From Albifimbria verrucaria (taxonomy: Eukaryota; Ascomycota; Sordariomycetes; Hypocreales; Stachybotryaceae): a stretch of DNA of 64,000 nt. The notes beneath the pieces are model-generated. The model saw only the letters and a program-made list of their open reading frames with translations, made no database searches and had not been told where the DNA came from. The position numbers and the translations under genes were made by a program. Location: contig JAHREC010000007.1 of NCBI GenBank assembly GCA_020081605.1, forward strand, positions 744,001 to 808,000. Direction: 5' to 3'. Positions 50,512 to 62,184 of this stretch are shown piece by piece (position 1 is the stretch's first letter; every line of letters begins with the position of its first letter).

Positions 50512-50724
50512 TTGGTTCTGTCGAGAAATAGTCGCGAACCCTGGGTCAAGGGTTGGTTCTGACAAGTAACTACGGTCTCCTTACGCTTGCAAGTTCATGT
50601 AATATTGTAAAATCAGCCCAGTTTTGTTAATAAGATGTGGAAATACGTAGATATTATGAAGTCTCGTTTACGAGCCGAATGTTCACTAGCCATCCTTTCA
50701 ACGCTTGATCAAAGTTTGGAGCGT

Positions 50725-51155
50725 TTAGCCTGGATCGGGGTCGGTTTCATCCGCGCTTCCAACCCCAGTATTTCCTCCTCCGCAATTTTCAATATGCGAA
50801 TGGCCGCATTGCACAAAGCTTGGCTGACCATCTAAATCTCCGAAGTTAGTTTGCCCCGTCATTTTGCAGGGATAGGCACATACTTGCTCGATATCGGGGC
50901 TTTCTGCCGCAATAGTACCCCGAATTTGCGTCCCCTTAGTTTTAGGAGAACTGATGGTCACTCTATCCACGTTGCTGGAAGGTTGATGAGTTTCTCTATG
51001 GGAGCCGGCCGCATTGCGCAAAGTTTCACTGACAAGCTATGTCGCCGAAGTTAGTTTGACCCATCATTTCGCAAGGATAGGCACATACTTGGTCGATGTA
51101 GGTGCTTTCTGCCATAACAGTATTCCGAATCTTTGTCCCTGTACTTTGGGAATTA
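50725..51155 (-). pseudogene. Decayed coding region with two tandem copies of a roughly 70-residue unit
   Basis: Two stretches about 205 bp apart (50800..50945 and 51006..51151) are similar and read in the minus direction. Both translate to a unit beginning GT(K/Q)IR(N/G)T(V/I), with shared IDQ/IEQ and VCAYPC, then MxGQTNFGD and QCG. The copy nearer 50725 is open (50725..51021); the other has an in-frame TGA just after GQTNFGD. Similarity holds better at protein than at DNA level, which argues for a once-coding repeat. No homologous family is known to me. Confidence 0.4.
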
Positions 51156-51823
51156 CCACATGTGATTCGAGGCATAATTATGAGTCGTGATGTTCTTTTT
51201 TCAACGTGGCACGAAGTACAACTGATCTTGGGGTTTCCTCTGGTGTATATCTCTTAGGGTACTGTCACGAAAAAGTAGAATGATCGCGGAGGTTGATCAT
51301 ATTTATCCTCGGACGGAAACATGTGGAAAGCTTACCACTTCCTCATGTAACATAATTTCAGCGCTGATGCCAAGGACTTAACATGATCAATGGCAGACTG
51401 CCAATATGCATGATGGCGGGCAGCCTATCCAGGGCTGTGCCACGTAGCTTTCCTGCGAGCGCATACTATGTACTGCCATCAAGAAAGAGCACGCCACTTG
51501 GTTTGCTTTCATTGGGGCTTGGCTAGAAAGTGGCTGGTGGAGGCAGGCTGCAATGTGCGAAAAGGCTGCCCGAGGCAGACTGCCATACCACCGAGCGTCA
51601 ACATGGCGGAATGCCTTCGTGGGGCAGTACAATATGGCAGTCCGCTCATAAATTCTCGTCCTTTCAAAGCTATGTAATGGGTACCTACCTACCCAAGCGA
51701 GACGCCAGTTCTGTGCTCACCGGGAAACAGAAATAAATATTGGACCTCGCTCTCCAAAAACTTCGGTCGGACAACACTACACTGGGCCAAGTCTAAGGCG
51801 CAAGAGTTAGGCTTCTGATCATT

Positions 51824-52810
51824 ATGTCGTCGCAACCCTCAGCCAACGGCCAATCCAATGCCAAGAACTTGGCGAAAAACGAGGACAGCTTTTTCCGTTC
51901 ACCATCTTGCTCGCTCGATTCTATGACCCATGGTACCGCTGAAGCTATCGCCTGCGATACCTACAATTCTGCCGATGTCAACCCATTCTTTGAGGGTAGC
52001 ACTGTCAATGGCCTTGGGCATAACAGCATTGCCTGGGCCGATACATTGAACCTTAACACCAGTATAATCGATGGTGATCTCCCCAGCTGCATTGTGGCTC
52101 CCGGGTTCCACGATTCGAACATCTCTAATACTGACGCATTCTCCGTCATTTACACCCCGAATGCCTACCCACACGGTTCAGATCGCTTCGGCTTAATCAA
52201 GGCTACCAACCGCAATATGAAACCCTTCAACGGTGTGACCTGGGCTGACTGCTGCAACCGTATCTTGGAGTGGTATAGGGAGGAACCGATGGAGGTTTCG
52301 CTTACCGAAAACGAAGGTATAGCCTCTACGGCAACAAATCTTCTCCCAGAGATTACTGGACCCATCGCCGACCTTAGCGATGGCCTCGGCCGCGGCATCA
52401 GATGGACTCCTGCCATGAATGAGTCTCTACTCAAGCACAAACGCAATGGTGTCAAGTATGGAGACATTGTGACCAAGATGAAAGATGAATTTGGCGTGTC
52501 TTTGAACAACAACATTCTTTGCAAACGATTCAAGATCCTTGCGAAGCTCGCTCTCAGGGACAATGTAAGTCAACAAACTTGCCTATCCCCATGACTTACC
52601 TAACTGACAATCACATAAGATTGTCAATAAGGCACTTGTTAAAGCTGCCCCCAGATGCTAGATGTTATCAAGGACGAGATCAAGAAGCTGAACATCAGTG
52701 ATGAACAGAAGTTGGATGAGGTGAGCAAGGAGATGTTAAGAAGATTCCCCGAGACTCTGGAGGCAGTGGCTATAGATCTTTGGATGCAAGCACAGGGAAG
52801 ACGTGGATAG
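51824..52810 (+). CDS. Myb/SANT-like DNA-binding protein, about 298 aa
   Basis: Exon 1 (51824..52564) has a Ser/Asn-rich N-terminal half with no clear fold. It ends in RGIRWTPAMNESLLKHKRNG, then VKYGDIVTKMKDEFGVSL and CKRFKILAKLAL, a tryptophan-led helix-turn-helix of the Myb/SANT-like type. The intron donor is GTAAGT at 52565. Taking the acceptor CCCCCAG at 52654 leaves exon 2 in frame (MLDVIKDEIKKLNISDEQKL) to the TAG at 52808 with no correction. The nearer acceptor at 52619 would need an extra base in the C run. Exon 2 is a helical, charged tail that could dimerise. The protein is probably nuclear. Such stand-alone Myb/SANT proteins are frequent, lineage-specific and uncharacterised in filamentous fungi. 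Confidence 0.7.
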
Positions 52811-53098
52811 ATTTGTTCACGTAAGTGGCGTGTCTGTGCAGAAACCAGTGGTGCCAACCTCTGTATCTACACCTTTGTTAGACTTTTCAGAGGAGATTTC
52901 AGGCTTTCCAGTCAGTTCAAAGTCAACAAGTGCCAATACCATGGTGGTACTGCCTCACTAGTTGCTTTGGTTTCCTTGACATTGATTGATAATAAAGAAT
53001 GCTTTCTATACTATGAGCCATTTTCCACGCTGAAAACTTAGCGCATTTTCAAGAAGAGTAGAGAAGAAGCAAACAGTTGACAGGTATCTTTCTAGCTG

Positions 53099-54211
53099 TC
53101 ATACGCTGCCTGATGGTAAAGGCTCAAGCTCTGCTACTGTTACCCTGGTCTTTCGGGACACTACGAAGGCTGAAGTCGCCATGAACTCATTTAATCTAGA
53201 CCCACCCTGTAACGAATACGCCGAGTCTTGAGGGTCATCTACTTCCATGCCGATATCCATGCATGGAATACCCAGAGGGACAGGAATTACGCCATTTGTA
53301 ATCATGAACCCCACTTCCTCGAAGGAATATGCAAAATTTAAAGCGTGTTTAATCTTCAAGTGTCTGGGAGAGTACCCCAACCTACTTGGTGTCACTGATA
53401 ACAGCGCCCTCGATTGGAGACTCCAGCAACTACATCCCTAGAATCTGTGACGCAGAGTTTGACAGCTGATGGCCGTGAATGTATCAAAACATATATTTCT
53501 AACTTCCCACTCCTAAATATACAGGCCATCACGGATTTGTTTGCCCCCAGGCTCTTCTTTCCTCCTATATCCACATGCCAGACATGCTTCACCTATAATA
53601 GTCACTTCTTTTCTCCATTGTTAGCGACGTTTTGTTTCCAAGTGAGCTTGAAGATGGGTTCCAAGGTGGCCAAGTTGTAATCTGCCACAACTTCATCAGC
53701 TTCCGCATTTTGCTCAAAGTAGTCTGTAGTACTGTTTTAGAGAAAAAGAAGAATAAACTAACTATATGTGCTCTGTTACACATGAGTTTTCAGGGATTAC
53801 TTCTGAGCCGAGATGTTATCTGTCTTGCCGAGAAGTTTCAACTTGGATTCCACACTTCCTGCGTGGAGAAGTTGATTTGATTTGATTTGGGAGAGCAAAT
53901 CGCTAAGCGCCCTGTAACCTAATGATAGTACTAATTACTCATACTTGAGCTGCTTGTCATCTTTATGGACCCACCCTGTAGCATTCTGAAAGGCAAGGAA
54001 AGCAGATTCCACCGTAACCAGGGTCACCTGGCGTGCGGCATTCACATCGAGGACAAATACAGCGCCGTGCAGCTGGAGCCCTATCAGTGTTGACTGGTTT
54101 TTCGTTCTTGGGTTCTTCTTTGGTTTCCACCTTGGGTTCTTCCTTGGTTTCCTCCTTCTGGTTAGCCTCCTTCATCCCTTCGTCTGTGCTAAGATCCTTT
54201 GCAGAGGACAT
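53099..54211 (-). CDS. Orphan multi-exon gene: acidic Lys/Glu-repeat N-terminus with Cys cluster; 3' part disrupted
   Basis: The ATG at 54211 starts MSSAKDLSTDEGMKEANQ, then a KEEPK/VETKEEPK repeat and a Cys motif RRCICPRCECRTPG. A 52 bp intron (GTGACC..CTACAG) joins this to WVHKDDKQL, and a 43-nt intron (GTATGAG..CGCTTAG) joins to NDLLSQIKSNQLLHAGSVES. A third intron (GTAATCC..AAACAG) joins to TTDYFEQNAEADEVVADYN. After this, in-frame TGA and TAG codons and frame changes appear near 53600, although coding-like segments persist (SVMACIFRSGKLEIYVLIHS, and DIGMEVDDPQDSAYSLQGG to the stop at 53099). No known family is recognised. The 5' half is well supported by three in-frame junctions. The 3' half may be decayed, mis-sequenced or a separate unit. 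Confidence 0.45.
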
Positions 54212-55368
54212 CGCGGATGTAATTCGTGTGTTTCAAGGAGGAGTTTGATTGAGATGTGCTTGGAGCTGCGTTGTGCGTAGCAAGCTTTGCCGTTGTCAGT
54301 CTTTGGCCAGCGATAATGGCCAAGCTTTATATATGTGATGGGTATAACGATTCACATTCAATGCATGCACAGGCGGTTACTGACTTACGTAGAATGGCAT
54401 ATTGTCATTGCCTTGACAGAGTACATGTTCACTCTTAAACCAACCAGCAGCCTTGATCACTACACGTATGCAATCGCGGTGATGCAAATCGGGTCCCGCA
54501 TGCACTTCTTTTAATCAGCGAGTGAAAGGGATGGGTGACACTCAGCTTTTTAGTGTCCTATTTGCGATACAGAGAATAAATACGTGGAAAGATAAGCATT
54601 TCAATGTACATACATCTAAGCTATGCTGGACACTGGGAGTTACAAGTATTAACAGCATCAACCTCTGCCATTTTAGAGTAAATTTCTTGATCGATGTTTT
54701 TCTAGAGTTAATCTTCAGGCTATGTCGACCTGCTTATATTTTACGTTTAAAATGAGGAACATTGCGCCTGGCTAGTATATGACTTGGCCCGGTTATGCTG
54801 CGACTCAACGAAACCACAATGAAAGCGATAAAAACTGGTCTATTGTGCATCAGCAGCACCACGCACTATACAAGCGATGGTAAGCCAAACAGCCATTCGT
54901 GATGCTGTCTTCTTCTGTGTGTTCTAGAGAAACCAATGCCAGGTATCCAACCAGTTCAAGGATGGCAGCAAGCTCATTTTGCTGTCATCAGATGACTGTG
55001 ACCAACGGAGCCTCATCCCAGTCAGTTCGGTGATAAATTGCTACTCCTGGCACACAAGCACATGAATTACACCGCTTGGCTTGTATCAAAAGGGCTGAGT
55101 GACCTACGTAACTCTTTGGCTACGCTGGCCCGGTCAGATCCTGCCGGGACCCACCAAGCACCGAATGAGCGTCCCAAATAGGCAATCAACCACCGTACCG
55201 GACAGCAATCATGCCGAATCCGCCTCTTCTTGTCAAGTATAAGTTCAGTCCTTTGGCCCCTTTCACATTTTGTTTTGCAGTCAGCTCCAAAGCAGTCTTT
55301 TACAGTTTACATTATCCTTCAGAAATACCTCTTTCCACTTTCAATTGACTATCCAATCCACAAGAATC
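54212..55368. other. Divergent intergenic region
   Basis: About 1.15 kb between the orphan gene and the EthD gene, carrying both promoters. No gene is visible. The EthD side has a pyrimidine-rich leader of about 100 bp before the ATG. Confidence 0.5.
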
Positions 55369-55967
55369 ATGGCATCCGCAACTCCATCCGACGTTCAGCA
55401 GAAGCGCCTCCTACGCATGACCATAGCGCACTACCGCAAGGAAGAATGCTCCGAGGAGGACTTTTATACCTGGACGGCTGATGTTTACAGCCCGCAGGCA
55501 GTAAAGATATTTACCAAGCATGGCCTTGAAGGATATACCCTCGTATGTAACCCCGTCATATGGTTCTCGTCCTGCAACTTTCAAGCAGAATAGCATCATT
55601 CCGCCAATAAACTAACGAATCTTAGCACATGTCTCCCTCATCGTTTCGCGGGGCCGCAATAGCGATGAACGCAGCCAGGGGCAACCGCTGGACGGTTCGT
55701 GACCACGATTTCCAAATCGAATTCTATTTCCGGGACCCCACTGTGTTCGGGAACATCGGCAAGGACCCCGAGTTCCAAGCATTGCAGTCGACACATGGTC
55801 CGTATGTTAGCAGGATCCATACTGAGGCCAGCATTGGCTGGGTTGAGACGTATGTTCAGGATGGAAAGGCTGTCAATCTGAGCGAGGATGGCAAGTCCGA
55901 ATACCTGGGTTGGGCTGCAATGAGTGCAGCTCCTCAGCTGGGAGGCCCAAAGCCTGCGACTAGCTAG
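55369..55967 (+). CDS. EthD-domain protein (dimeric alpha-beta barrel), 171 aa
   Basis: Exon 1 (55369..55542) and exon 2 (55626..55967) join across an 83 bp intron with GTATGT donor and CTTAG acceptor, giving 172 codons without error. The N-terminal motif LLRMTIAHYRKEECSEEDFY, then AVKIFTKHGLEGYTL and HMSPSSFRGAAIAM, fits the EthD / ferredoxin-like barrel family. In the middle, DHDFQIEFYFRDPTVFGNI matches the family's second strand pair. Relatives act as small cofactor-free dehydratases, cyclases or monooxygenases, often next to polyketide genes in fungi. No polyketide synthase is visible in this window, so the metabolic context is unknown. The ATG at 55369 is the first after the leader. Confidence 0.78.
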
Positions 55968-56563
55968 GGTAGAAGAAGGCTTGTCTACATGGAATAATCG
56001 AACACAGACGTCCCGCAGGTCCGCCTAGAAGTCACTGCTTGCTGCCTAGAGCAATTATAGGGGTTAGGCTAGGCAATAGGAACAATGTCTTATAGTTTGT
56101 TTACAACCTGTCGTCTCAGGATTGATTTGTGTGGGTATTGGCGTGACATATTCACAATTCTTACCTAGCTTAATCCTTCTCGGGTTGATTCACATGAGTG
56201 GGGACAGAAGACATTCGTTTTAAGTTCAATATAAGGGTTCACGGAGCTGGCGCCTATGTTGTACTACTCGAGCCTACACATACGAGGTATATTCTAGGCA
56301 TAACGTGAATGGAACTAAATTAAAACATCTTTTCGAACTCAGTCGACAGGGATCGTGGCAGGGACTCGCTTAGCAGGCATATCAGACTAGTTATAGTGGT
56401 GCCCTAACCCGGTTACCCTTGACCGCATTTTGCCGACGGTTGCCTAGAACGGGCAGGTGAGAGCGTTAACTTCAACCAGCATAAATAGAAATCGATCAAG
56501 TTTGTTTTTTACTGCCAAAGTCCCAATCACAGTCTTCATCAATCATTCGACCCGTACTCAGCA
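55968..56563. other. Intergenic
   Basis: The roughly 600 bp separates the EthD stop and the DUF4246 start on the same strand. No feature is recognised beyond a short AT-rich leader before 56564. Confidence 0.45.
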
Positions 56564-59085
56564 ATGTCTCAACATCGATACCCTGGTATCAATGTGGATC
56601 TAAAACATCCTAAGCCCCTGTGGCGTCCCGATATTGATACATTTTCATTTTATGACATCTACGACTATGACGATATATTGTTACCCATTCGAGAGGTCTT
56701 CATGATGACCTTGATGGATCGATTGACTGACAAGCCTGGCTGGCATAAGAAAGTCTTTGATCAAGATATTGTGGCGAAATGGCGTCAAGAAGCCTCCGAG
56801 CAGTCAGAAAAGGAATTGTTCGACGAAATTGTCTCAAAGTCACGGGTCGCCTTTCCAGGAGGTATTGAAGAAGAAAACAATGCATTTGAAGATATAGACG
56901 AGTTTGGGTGGGACTATCGAAGGGTTCCATCAGTCCCCTTTCCACGCAGTCGTTTCATTTCAAAGGACGCTTTCGAATATGTAGGAACTGAAGCGATCTT
57001 TTCAAAAAAATGCAACAAATTGCTGATGAAGCCCTAGTGCATGAAAGAACTCAGAACAAAAGCGGCCCATTTCGAAGCCACTGGCTATGTGCCAACTCTC
57101 GATTCTCTTGGGCGAGCCGTCGTCAAGTCTGACACCATTGTTGACGACACGCTCAAATCTGAATTGCGAGCTGTTTTTCATCAACTTAGTACCGACCAAG
57201 CAGCGGCAAGAGGTATCGACTGGCATCCGGGAACGAACGGAATGGTCCAAGATCTGGTTCACCCTTCATTGTACCCTTTTGTTTACGGCAAGTATTGGAT
57301 AATTCACATACCTTTCTTTCACTGAACCGCTGCTAATTATGATCTGCACGCAGGCCGCTCCCCGTTCAGCCAAGATGAGGTAGTGGGTGTAGAAAACGCC
57401 GTCAAACTGTGGGCTGGCAAAGGCGCAACAGCACCTGATAACCCTACTTTGGCGAGTAACGTTGACGAAAATCCTCTTTGGTCCACAACCCTAGGAGATG
57501 GTATCGACTGGTCCGCCAAATATCAATGGCTGCCTTCAAATCTTAAGTTCCAAGATGATGGGTCTGTCCGGTTCACCAGTTATATTAACAATCTTCACCC
57601 TACCAAGTATACTCACGTTTATCGCGCCCTGGAAAATTGATTGACCTGGCAATTCCGGCATGGGATCAGGTCTTGCTAGCTGATGGAATGAAGGACTCCC
57701 GCTTCAGCGTTCCAGAATTCGTAGAGTAAAGAAGGCCTAGCCAATGCGCATACGTCACAAAAATGCTAACACATATCGCAGTGATGACGAGACAGAAGGT
57801 CTTTGGGAACCGTTTGATGCGGAGCTGGTGGCGCAATCGAACCTGAAACCGAATTTGCGAGAACTAGAAAGGCTGGCCAGGCGCAATGACTGGGTAGACG
57901 ACTGGCGCGGTGACATGAAAGACACCCTCTTCAAACTGGCTGATCAACATCAAGATGAGATTGCACAGTGGAAGTGGGACCTCATCCGCGATGCTATCCT
58001 CCCCGAGCCTGATAATGATGCAGCAATCAACTATCAGTGCAAGACAAGCATTCGTGAAACATACAAAAATTCTGGACTTCAGGTCATCATCAAAATGGCC
58101 CGTATTGAACTAACGCCAGAAAAGCCCGACTACTCTGGTGGAGGATGGCATGTAAGAGAACTTGCAAATGAATACACTACTAGGTCCACAGAGCTGACCA
58201 GGTGTCCGATTTTAGGTCGAGGGAATGATCAATGAACGTATTTGTGCAACTGCACTATACTATCTGGACAGCGAAAATATCACACCTAGTTATCTAGCTT
58301 TCCGGACACAGACCGACAGGGACCAAGAGCGCCTCAGCTATGGGCAAAATGCCTACAATTGGCTTGAACGGCTCTATGGGGTTGATTTTAACAACGACAC
58401 GTGTCTGCAATATTACGGCCGAGTCGAGACTCGGGAGGGACGCATGCTAACATTTCCAAACTGCTTGTAAGTGTCTCCCTAGAGTAGGTCACCATCGTCT
58501 GAGGAAATGCTAATCAATCGATTAGCCAGCATAGAGTGACCCCTTTTAGTCTGAAAGATCGGACCAAGCCAGGCCATCGTTCGTTTATCGCATTGTGGTT
58601 AGTGATTCAGTTTGAAGTTTCCGCTTTCTATTCGGCACTACGGCCAGTGTCAACTAGGCTTTTTATCAAACAGATCTAACATGCTCGCTTTTAACTTGTA
58701 GGCTTGTGGATCCTACCCAACGAATCGTATCGACAGCCAATGTGCCCCCAACAGCTTGACTGGTGGAGCGAGGCTGTTATGGGGAATCCAATGATGACTC
58801 TCATACCCCCAGGAGCCTCGCGAAATCATCCAACGTATACTCCAAGAGAAAGGAACGAGGCTAAAGCGTCCAAAAGATGCTACTTCACCCGCCGCATCAG
58901 CGCCACCATTGCCACAGGAACTCATAGACTTGGTGGCTAAGGACCACGATGTAGCACTGGGCAACCTTATGAGCCATGATGAGGCTCTCGCTCACCGGCT
59001 CCAGCTTATGGCTGAACGCACGGCTTTGGAGACCCGCACAAATGAGTCTGCGGGCGCTGAAACTTACAACTTCTGTGAGCATTGA
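56564..59085 (+). CDS. DUF4246 family protein, six exons, one in-frame TAG
   Basis: Exon boundaries are visible at introns 57288..57353 (GC-AG, donor GCAAGT), 57726..57781, 58152..58215, 58467..58525 and 58598..58701. Family signatures are MMTLMDRLTDKPGWHKKVFD, VVKSDTIVDDTL, DWHPGTNGMVQDLVHPSLYP, FTSYINNLHP, KMARIELTPEKPDYSGGGWH, ERICATALYYLDSENIT, and RVETREGRMLTFPN, ending near ETYNFCEH. The frame changes at A4 57633-57636 and at the C5 runs 58745-58749 and 58806-58810. Separately, TAG at 57035-57037 interrupts the first exon where the frame continues CMKELRTKAAHFEATGYVP. It may be nonsense or a pair of indels around the A7 run at 57006. The family is broad in fungi and has no proven biochemical role; the conserved His/Asp-containing core hints at an oxygenase-like fold, which is inference only. 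Confidence 0.8.
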
Positions 59086-60134
59086 AAGTACCAAAAGTCT
59101 TTCTCAGGTCTTGGTGCAGAATGACTTTGGGGACCTCATTATTAGATATAGCCTTTTAAGGAGATTACTGAAGGATTAGTGTCTTGGTGGTGCTTATGCT
59201 GTGTCTTCACTGCGTCGCTAGCTTTCAATTTTACGCACACGACATTGGATTTCTGAATGGAGCCATGATGCCATTTTGTCCCAAACACCATACACAGCAT
59301 AATGACAAAATGCATACGCTTTTTAAAAATAGTACTGGATATGCTAATACCCTATCCAAGGGTGTCTGAAACGCTTGAACCCTCACGACTAGGTTTTGAT
59401 TGTCTTGCCTCAGCCTCTGACTACTTGGGCTAATTTGTCTTTGATGCTTCTATCAGGCTATTATCATAAGGCTTCTTAGTCTCCCATCTGTTTAAGTCCT
59501 CAAAGTCTGAAGAAGGCCACAACTTGCTGAGTATCTATCCACTTTCCTTAGCTAGCAGCTGTGGGCCTCCGAGCTCCTCGGCCTCAGCTGGGTTCTTGGT
59601 ACGCTATAAAGAAATGGTTCAGCGACAATGGACCCTCCTTTCCTGAGGCTTCGAAGAATTCGCATTGAATTTTGTGACTAGAGACAGACCTCTGATTATA
59701 ATCATTTCAATAGTTGGGTTCAAGTCATATTATAAGAAAACTGAAGGACTTACAGGTAACAGTCTCGCTAAGAATAATTAAGCAATAAATACAATCACTT
59801 GCTCTAGCTGCTATAGCGGATTTCCTTATACTACATCCGTTAAGAATCATAATTATATACTTGACTATGGTTATTTTATGCTCAGGCTTATACTATATCG
59901 TATCAACCCCTTAAACTACACCCCTGCTGTCAGCATACCCAGCACAGTTGTATTTTCATCCAATCATCGTCAGCTTTATCTTATTACATCTTCACATTCC
60001 TGCTCAAGGTGCATTTCTTTTCCCTCAACAACCTGCCAGAAAAACTTTCCGTTGCAGCAATGCTCGCCATTTTCTCAAGACTCAACGGTGCCGTCAATAT
60101 TTGATCAATTCTCACGTCTCACAAGGCTCATACA
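59086..60134. other. Intergenic before the HET gene
   Basis: About 1.05 kb, AT-rich from 59690 to 59900. A longer open frame starts upstream of the HET start (59948), but its first 60 residues are a leader translation. No other gene is seen. Confidence 0.5.
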
Positions 60135-61898
60135 ATGTCGGCGTACCAGCCTATAAACGCAGCCACTCAGATACGGCTCCTACGACTTCCTCAGGGAAGC
60201 CGTGGACATACGAAGCCCTGTACTGCGAACTCGAAGTACATGATCACGCCTCTTGCCCACCATACGTTGCTTTGTCCTACGCTTGGGGTATAGATAGCAC
60301 CGTTGGCTTAATCAAGATCAACAACAAGCCTTGGGAAATAAGCGAAACAGTCGAGCATGCACTTCGCGAGATCTGCCACCAGAATTTCCACTCTCATGTC
60401 TGGGTTGACCAAATATGCATTAACCAAAGAGATGCGGAAGAGAAATCTCTTCAAGTTATGAGAATGCGGCATATCTATAGCTCTGCTAGCACCGTGGTGG
60501 CATGGCTCGGCTCGTCATTCAAAAACTGTGACAGACTATTTACACATCTTGAGAGGCTGGGCAACGGCGTCATAAATCGTGACTGGAAAGGTTTGATTGC
60601 GCTGCACGATAACGACACACATGTGCAGGAGATGTCCGAAGCCTTCGATGTCCTTTGCCTACGAGAATATTGGACCCGCCTTTGGATCATGCAGGAGTTT
60701 TCGATGGGATTGAAGGTTGTCATCATGTGTGGCAGCGACACAATTACCTATGAGCTATTGACAGAAGCATCTGCGTCGGGGACTAGTATCGCTAAGGAAA
60801 ATAGAGCCTATTCCACGAAGACCAAAGCTCGCCTAATGGGACAAATCCATTCCATATTTTCTTCGCCATCCCTCAGCTTCTTCGATAGTGTTGTTAACCG
60901 GCGATATAAATACCGAGACCGCTCCTATGGCGGTGATGACTTTTCCATGTCATCACGTCATGCTTGATATTAGAGGTGGACTACAATTACCCGATTACGA
61001 GTGACCCACGGGACCGCGTCTTTGCGCTTTATACCTGGGCACCGACTCACACGACTTTACCCATCTCATCGACTATTCAAAATCTTGTCAGCGGGTGTAT
61101 CAGGAAACAGCTTTAGCGTTCTTTGGTCAAGGGCACATTGATCTGCTGGCGTATTGTCAATTTCCCAAGACGATACCTGATCTACCAAGCTGGGTTCCGG
61201 ACTGGAACATGCCCCTTCGTGATCCTTGCACTAGACCTCCTTGGCTGAGCAAGTTCTCAGCCTCTGGCGACACGGCTCACAAGCAAGAAATGATCGAGGT
61301 TCAGCCTGGGCGCCTGGAAGTGAAGGGCGTCGCACTAGATACTGTCATTAGCTATGGAAATGTGTGGGATCCAGACTGGGATGAACCTTTAGATCGATCT
61401 GCCGCTTTGGCATTCATTGATGAGATTTTCGATCTCTGTAATCAGTCACCTCGGGTCAGAGTCGGAGAAGAACGTCTTGAGGCTTGCCGCATTGCCGCTT
61501 GTGATGGTGTAGCCTATGGTGCCGTAGATATTTCCGGCAATCTCATGATACAGTATTTGGCAGATTTTCTCCATGCATATCACTGGCTGAGAGACTTAGG
61601 GAAAACCAAGAACAGGGAAGACGTTGCTCCCGACGACAGCAATTGGCTGGTCAGAGAGCTACATTATGTGCATACACGAAGGCCATTCATAACTAAGACT
61701 GGCTACATAGGGCTTGGGCCAATGCACTTGGAAGAAGGAGACGAGGTCTGTATCTTATATGGATCAGTGAGACCGTACATAGTTCGCCGAGATGATGAGG
61801 GCTGCTTCACGTTAGTTGGCGAGGCGTTTGTGCATGGTGCAATGTATGGGGAGGCTTTAAGAGGAACGGTAGAGGAGAGAGTTTATGTCCTTCGGTAA
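60135..61898 (+). CDS. HET-domain (heterokaryon incompatibility) protein, about 588 aa
   Basis: From the ATG at 60135 the N-terminus MSAYQPINAATQIRLLRLPQ leads, after one added base at GGG 60194-60196, into the HET domain. Visible blocks are YVALSYAWG, INNKPWEISETVEHALREI, VWVDQICINQRDAEEKSLQV, MRHIYSSASTVVAWLG, and YWTRLWIMQEF. The downstream marker SDPRDRVFALY appears after the T4 run 60941-60944, and a third change at CCC 61060-61062 restores DYSKSCQRVYQETALAFF. The total is then 589 codons. The C-terminal half is the usual variable region. HET proteins can trigger cell death after fusion of incompatible hyphae; most have no known trigger. The alternative ATG at 59948 would add an atypical leader and is rejected. 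Confidence 0.9.
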
Positions 61899-62184
61899 TA
61901 ATAAAGTCGCAACAGTACATGTTCTGACGAACCATCTCATACCTTTCATATTCTAGTTGGCGCGTCTTTTATGCATGATATATCTGCTGCTATCTCCTCG
62001 CTTGCACCAAGTTCCCTTGCCTGAAACACTACCACGTGCAGTAAGAAACCAGAATCCAAAGATACCCTTGTCAACTCGATATTATTTTAAGCTATGAAAT
62101 AGATCCGATTTGCTAGACCATCAAGTCCTCTTGTTCTTTCCAGTGGTAGAACGAATCACCATATTGTGAGAAAGTAATATGCAA

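Noticed and set aside
59948..60134. Upstream start for the HET protein
   Set aside because: The added residues resemble translated leader, and the N-terminus from 60135 matches the family better once the GGG run is corrected.
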